NCBI RefSeq assembly: GCF_009371985.2
Contig: NZ_VIKU02000005.1
Coordinates: 1-64,000, forward strand
Direction of reading: 5' to 3'
DNA from: Pelagihabitans pacificus
GTDB taxonomy: Bacteria; Bacteroidota; Bacteroidia; Flavobacteriales; Flavobacteriaceae
DNA: 64,000 nt
In this document: piece by piece, positions 60,191-64,000 of the stretch
How positions within the stretch are numbered: position 1 is the first letter of the stretch
Layout: the number at the start of each line of letters is the position of its first letter
Program-made: the position numbers and the translations under genes
The notes under the pieces: model-generated
The model's database searches: none
Told to the model about the DNA's origin: nothing
What the model saw: only the letters and a program-made list of their open reading frames with translations

Positions 60191-62406
60191 GGATAAAGCA
60201 CCTACATATAGAGCAGTTCCTATGTTGCCTAGTGTTTACACTATTGACGATTGGGGGAACGTATGCCCAAGACTCTATCCCAAATAAATCGTACGAGGCC
60301 TATTCTCAGGAGGCTATGACCTACAGACATCAGAATAAATTAGACCTTGCGTTGGTTGCATTGGAAAACGCCGCCAAAGTGGCCGAGCAAAACGATGATA
60401 TAAAAGCGGTCATTGATGCATTGCACAAATTCTCAATAGTTTATCTGGAACTGGATAAAAAAAGTAATTCCGAAGTTTATTGGGACCGTGCCAACGCTCA
60501 ATTGAAAAAGATGGAGTACCCCTTCGGTAACGCGGTGCAAAAGTTCATCGGTGCCCTATACAAATATGGGGAAGGAAATAATTTTCAGGCGATCGCGGAA
60601 CTGAACGAGGCAAAACAGCTAAGCAATGATCGAAATCTCGTTAATAACATATTGCTTGCCGAGGGAAATATCTATATGGCGTTGGAAAAGTATGATGTCG
60701 CCTCCAAGAATTTCAATTCGCTGATTATCAATACAGATCCTTATGAGCAGGAATATCTATCGACCAAAGCCAGTTTGGGTCTGGCACAATTGCATCTAGC
60801 GACGAACAACTTGGAAGAAGCTGCCCTAAATGCTGAAAACGCTCTGGGCCTGGCCCGCCAGCATCATTTTTTTGTGGAGGTCGTGGCCTCGAACGAACTG
60901 TTATCACAGATTTACGAAAAAATGGGTCGCTTTGACCTAGCGGTACGGAATGTACGAAACCTATTGGGCATCAAAGATTCACTCTTCACTTTGGACAAAC
61001 TCAAGACCGAGGCCAAGGCAGCGGAGAAAATTCAATTTGATTTTTTCACGGGTGAAATAGGGAGATTGGAGGAAAAAAACGAAGAGTTGAGCCAAGAGGC
61101 ACGAAGCTCTGAATTGACCGCCATCCTGACTTCCGCTTTTTTGACCATTATCTCGCTTTTGGCCGTATCGCTTTATCGTAACAATCAAATAAAGCTAAAG
61201 ACCAACGACCTATTGCAAACAAAGAATAACGAGCTACAATTGGCAAGGGATGCCGCCGTACAGGCCATGGAAGCCAAGACCAATTTCCTTTCTACCGTAA
61301 GCCATGAGTTAAGAACCCCGTTATATGCCGTGACAGGACTTACCCATCTTTTGCTGGAGGAAAACCCTAGCGAGAACCAAAAGGAACACCTAAAGGCCCT
61401 CAAATTTTCGGGAGATTACCTGTTGAATTTTATCAATGATATCTTACATATCAATAAAATCGATGCAGATAAGCTCGAGCCATTATCCATAGAATTCAAT
61501 CTAAAAAAGGTCCTGAAAGAAGTAATCGACTCGCTACAGCAAAGTGCCAAGGAAAACAAGACCCAAATCGTTTTGGAATATGACGAAGACATTCCATCCC
61601 ATTTGATGAGCGACCCCCTGAAGCTATCCCAAATATTTATGAACTTGGTGGGTAATGCTTTGAAATTTACCAAAAATGGTGAAGTAAGGGTCATCGCCAA
61701 GTTGATGAAAAAATTCGAGGAAGATGTGACACTTTATTTTGAAGTAGCGGACAACGGCATCGGCATTTCCAAAGACCAACAGGAAAACATCTTCGATGGC
61801 TTTGAACAAGGTTCTATTCAAATCAACCGGGAGTATGGCGGTACGGGGCTCGGACTCACCATTGTAAAGAGTCTTTTGGGCCTTTTTGGAAGCAAAATCC
61901 AACTAGAAAGCGAATTGGGCAAGGGTAGTTCGTTCTTTTTTGAATTAAAGTTGAAAAGCAAGGATAGTCTGGTCGATGATATTCCCTTTGAAATCAGTGA
62001 AAACAATTATGAGTTCAAGGGATTGCACCTTTTAATTGTCGAGGATAACAAAATCAATCAGGTCATCACGAAAAAAATGCTTTCCAAGAAAGAGATAACC
62101 AGCGATATCGCTAATAATGGTACCGAAGCCGTAGAAATGGCAAAAGCCAATATATACGATGCCATCCTAATGGATATTCACATGCCCGGTATTAGTGGTG
62201 AGGAAGCGACCATCGAAATTAGAAAATTTGACAAAGAAACCCCCATTATCGCGCTCACCGCAATCTCCTTGGACGATAGCTTGGAAAGTTTCTACGCGGC
62301 GGGATGCGATGATGTGGTTACCAAACCCTTCAAACCGGAAGTATTCTATCAAAAGATCGGTGAGAATATCTTTGACAAAAAAAGGGTTAAGAACCCTGCT
62401 TCATAA
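60187..62406 (+). CDS. Hybrid sensor histidine kinase with TPR sensor region
   Basis: The 739 residues have a signal-like N-terminus ending TYAQ, TPR repeats (about 35-285), one membrane helix (about 315-335), a HisKA domain with phospho-His in FLSTVSHELRTPLYAVTGL (about 373), a HATPase (about 480-595, ADNGIGISKDQQENIFDGFEQG, GGTGLGLTIVKSLLG), and a receiver domain with Asp in AILMDIHMPGISGEEA. The TPR part is probably periplasmic. It starts with TTG overlapping the gap stop; no in-frame ATG is near. Its 3' end overlaps lpxK. Confidence 0.92.
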   Translation: MRIKHLHIEQFLCCLVFTLLTIGGTYAQDSIPNKSYEAYSQEAMTYRHQNKLDLALVALENAAKVAEQNDDIKAVIDALHKFSIVYLELDKKSNSEVYWDRANAQLKKMEYPFGNAVQKFIGALYKYGEGNNFQAIAELNEAKQLSNDRNLVNNILLAEGNIYMALEKYDVASKNFNSLIINTDPYEQEYLSTKASLGLAQLHLATNNLEEAALNAENALGLARQHHFFVEVVASNELLSQIYEKMGRFDLAVRNVRNLLGIKDSLFTLDKLKTEAKAAEKIQFDFFTGEIGRLEEKNEELSQEARSSELTAILTSAFLTIISLLAVSLYRNNQIKLKTNDLLQTKNNELQLARDAAVQAMEAKTNFLSTVSHELRTPLYAVTGLTHLLLEENPSENQKEHLKALKFSGDYLLNFINDILHINKIDADKLEPLSIEFNLKKVLKEVIDSLQQSAKENKTQIVLEYDEDIPSHLMSDPLKLSQIFMNLVGNALKFTKNGEVRVIAKLMKKFEEDVTLYFEVADNGIGISKDQQENIFDGFEQGSIQINREYGGTGLGLTIVKSLLGLFGSKIQLESELGKGSSFFFELKLKSKDSLVDDIPFEISENNYEFKGLHLLIVEDNKINQVITKKMLSKKEITSDIANNGTEAVEMAKANIYDAILMDIHMPGISGEEATIEIRKFDKETPIIALTAISLDDSLESFYAAGCDDVVTKPFKPEVFYQKIGENIFDKKRVKNPAS
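62377..62397 (-). terminator. lpxK terminator inside the kinase 3' end
   Basis: On the minus strand AGGGTT-ctt-AACCCT is followed by a run of seven T. It includes the lpxK stop region and lies within the coding sequence of the hybrid kinase on the plus strand. Confidence 0.7.
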
Positions 62407-63391
62407 AATCCAGGATATCATTTTCAAATTCTTGGACATCTCCGGCAAAAAATCGGTGCTTAATGGGGATGTAGTACAAATTCTTTACCCGGTCTTTCAA
62501 GCGTACATAGTCTTTTTCCGTGGTTAGCAGTTTATTCTTGGAATTAAAAAGTTGCAGCTCGTTATCGGTAAAGAAGTGATGGTCCTTGAAACGTAAATGT
62601 TCACAGCGAATTCCCTGCTGTTGCAGGTAGTCGAGAAGTGGCCCTGGATCGGCTATTCCTGTCACTAGAGTTGCGCCATCTTTAAAGAAATCAAGCGGCC
62701 TCTTTGTACCATCACCAATGATCGCCTCCCCATAATCAAGATAGCTGAAGAGCACCTTTTGATGTTCTTTGGGTTGCAAATTGGTTATTATCTGTTTTCT
62801 TTCCGATTCCGAAAGCCCTGTCGGACATTTTGTAACTACGATGATATTGGCCCTTTGCGCCTGACTTTTGCTGTCGCGGAGATTCCCCGTAGGTAGGTAC
62901 CAGTCGTCGTTATAGAGCTTTCCGTAAGCTGTCAATAAGATGTACAGACCAGCCTGTACCTTTCGGTGCTGAAAGGCATCGTCCAATAGAATAACCTCCG
63001 GATTGACCGTTGCCTCGAGGGTTTCGATACCTCGTTGCCGGTTAGCATCGACAGCCACCGTGATTTTTGGAAACTTTTGATACATTTGAAAGGGTTCATC
63101 GCCCAAATCGGTAACCTTACTCCCGGAATCGCCCAAAACAAAGCCGACAGATTTACGCTTATAACCACGACTTAACACCGCAATACGGTATGGGTCTTTC
63201 AATATCCGGATCAGATACTCTGTCATAGGGGTCTTACCGGTGCCCCCAACACTGAGATTACCGATACAGATGATGGGGGTTTTAAAAGACGTGGATTGAA
63301 ACAAGCCTTTGTCATATCCATAATTTCGAAGGCGTACGACAAGCGCATAAATCAGTGAAATCGGGAACGCTATTTTTCTAAGCAGCTGCAC
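62387..63391 (-). CDS. lpxK: Tetraacyldisaccharide 4'-kinase
   Basis: This 334-residue inner-membrane-associated kinase adds the 4'-phosphate of lipid A. The P-loop is NLSVGGTGKTPMTEYLI (about 45-60), followed by VLSRGYKRKSVGF, the VILLDDAFQHRKVQ segment and the DHHFFTDNEL block. One N-terminal membrane segment is visible. Its presence shows that the organism makes lipopolysaccharide. The last 20 bases overlap the kinase gene on the opposite strand. Confidence 0.95.
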   Translation of the reverse strand: MQLLRKIAFPISLIYALVVRLRNYGYDKGLFQSTSFKTPIICIGNLSVGGTGKTPMTEYLIRILKDPYRIAVLSRGYKRKSVGFVLGDSGSKVTDLGDEPFQMYQKFPKITVAVDANRQRGIETLEATVNPEVILLDDAFQHRKVQAGLYILLTAYGKLYNDDWYLPTGNLRDSKSQAQRANIIVVTKCPTGLSESERKQIITNLQPKEHQKVLFSYLDYGEAIIGDGTKRPLDFFKDGATLVTGIADPGPLLDYLQQQGIRCEHLRFKDHHFFTDNELQLFNSKNKLLTTEKDYVRLKDRVKNLYYIPIKHRFFAGDVQEFENDILDFMKQGS

Positions 63392-63412
63392 GGCAACGAA
63401 AATATAATATTT

Positions 63413-63420
63413 TATCTTTG
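63413..63420 (+). promoter_or_regulatory. Probable -7 element for the NIF3 gene
   Basis: TATCTTTG is an exact TAnnTTTG, 19 nt before the ATG at 63440, in the 48-nt gap between divergent lpxK and NIF3. There is no -33 TTG at standard spacing. Confidence 0.45.
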
Positions 63421-63439
63421 AATACCTTATCCAAATGAT

Positions 63440-64000
63440 ATGACCGTTAAAGAAGTGACCCTTCTAGTGGAAGAATTGGCTCCATTGGGCCATGCCGAGG
63501 ATTTTGACAATGTCGGACTTTTAGTAGGCGACTACGATACCGTAGTTTCTGGTATTTTGGTAACCTTGGATACTTTGGAAAATGTGGTCGACGAGGCAAT
63601 CGCCAACGACTGTAACCTCATCATTAGCTTTCATCCAATCATCTTCGGGGGTTTAGAAAGGCTCAATGGCAACACCTACGTGGAACGGGTGGTCATCAAA
63701 GCGATTCAGCATAATATCTGTATCTACAGTATGCACACGGCATTGGATAATGCACCGCGGGGTGTGAATGCCAGAATCTGTGAGGTTCTGGGAATTCAAA
63801 ACCCTCAAATACTGATTCCCAAAAAGCGAACCCTAAAAAAACTGACCACTTACGTACCCAATACGGAAGCGGAAAAGCTAAGAGGGGCGCTCTTTGAAGC
63901 TGGTGCCGGCCATATCGGAAATTACAGCCATTGTAGTTTCAGCATGGAGGGTATTGGAAGTTACCGTGCAGGTGCCGGTGCCCAACCGACGAAGGGGGAA
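63440..64000 (+). CDS. NIF3-like dinuclear metal centre protein (5' part)
   Basis: The first 187 codons of a NIF3/YbgI family gene are present; the window ends inside it. Metal-site residues are visible in LLVGD, ILVTLDTL, NLIISFHPIIFGGLERL and YSMHTALDNAPRGVNARICEVLGI. The reading frame continues into SFSMEGIGSYRAGAGAQPTKGE, which in Bacteroidota leads into a middle domain. The family forms hexamers with two metals per site; the reaction is not settled. Confidence 0.92.
   Translation, partial: MTVKEVTLLVEELAPLGHAEDFDNVGLLVGDYDTVVSGILVTLDTLENVVDEAIANDCNLIISFHPIIFGGLERLNGNTYVERVVIKAIQHNICIYSMHTALDNAPRGVNARICEVLGIQNPQILIPKKRTLKKLTTYVPNTEAEKLRGALFEAGAGHIGNYSHCSFSMEGIGSYRAGAGAQPTKGE

Overview
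The window is an ordinary, gene-dense chromosomal segment of a marine-type Flavobacteriaceae bacterium (phylum Bacteroidota). The evidence is the family mix (DUF2851, PspC, bS21, bTHX, a MarR–YceI pair, CarboxypepD_reg-like proteins, PASTA, DUF1573), promoters of the Bacteroidota form TTG-N19-TAnnTTTG, and the near absence of Shine-Dalgarno sequences. The genus cannot be fixed from the sequence; a member of the Maribacter/Zobellia/Arenibacter group would fit. I see no prophage, insertion sequence, CRISPR array or rRNA operon.

Layout. 1-550: tRNA-Tyr and tRNA-Thr (minus strand), plus a scrambled partial copy of the tRNA-Tyr 3' end at the left edge. 550-9400: mostly minus-strand genes: hpf, a xerC-type recombinase, rpsU, an acyl-CoA dehydrogenase, a ComEA-like protein, a sodium:alanine symporter, a TrkA/ion-channel protein, PspC, DUF2851 and a rhodanese. 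9446-10655: a marR–yceI unit with a palindromic operator on its own promoter. 10670-17721: a complete trpEGDCFBA operon with a Trp-codon leader peptide and attenuator, ending in a coupled small membrane protein. 17819-27165: a secreted M20 peptidase, a regulatory-domain protein, ppc, a UDG-family protein, bTHX, a lipoprotein, yaaA, an rluA-type synthase and a PASTA protein. 27357-33080: ddl, coaD, a PAS kinase/response-regulator pair and an M14 peptidase. 33093-40356: nudix/pyrE (divergent), an SRPBCC protein, birA, then rsfS–ftsH–LUD–cdsA–psd–ACBP, a translation, membrane-quality and phospholipid cluster. 40500-51103: minus-strand small-molecule and accessory enzymes ending upstream in valS. 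51248-57400: DUF1573, a PDZ/retropepsin protein, an aminotransferase, murB, an ECF sigma/anti-sigma pair and a small four-cysteine membrane protein. 57441-64000: a second ECF sigma factor, lipA, gap coupled to a hybrid kinase, lpxK, and the start of a NIF3 gene cut by the window edge.

The most informative signals are regulatory. (i) The trp operon has an 18-residue leader peptide with three consecutive Trp codons, then an intrinsic terminator. A six-base segment around the leader stop codon is exactly complementary to the terminator loop and 3' arm, which gives a complete attenuation logic. The promoter position implies that the leader peptide is read from a leaderless mRNA. (ii) rpsU (bS21) carries a perfect extended Shine-Dalgarno sequence in a window where I saw no other comparable one, as expected for autoregulation by ribosomes lacking bS21. 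(iii) marR has a perfect 16-bp palindrome overlapping its own -7 element. (iv) The small element at 55518-55617 (perfect hairpin, A/C-rich leader, mini-ORF) is not explained by the neighbouring genes.
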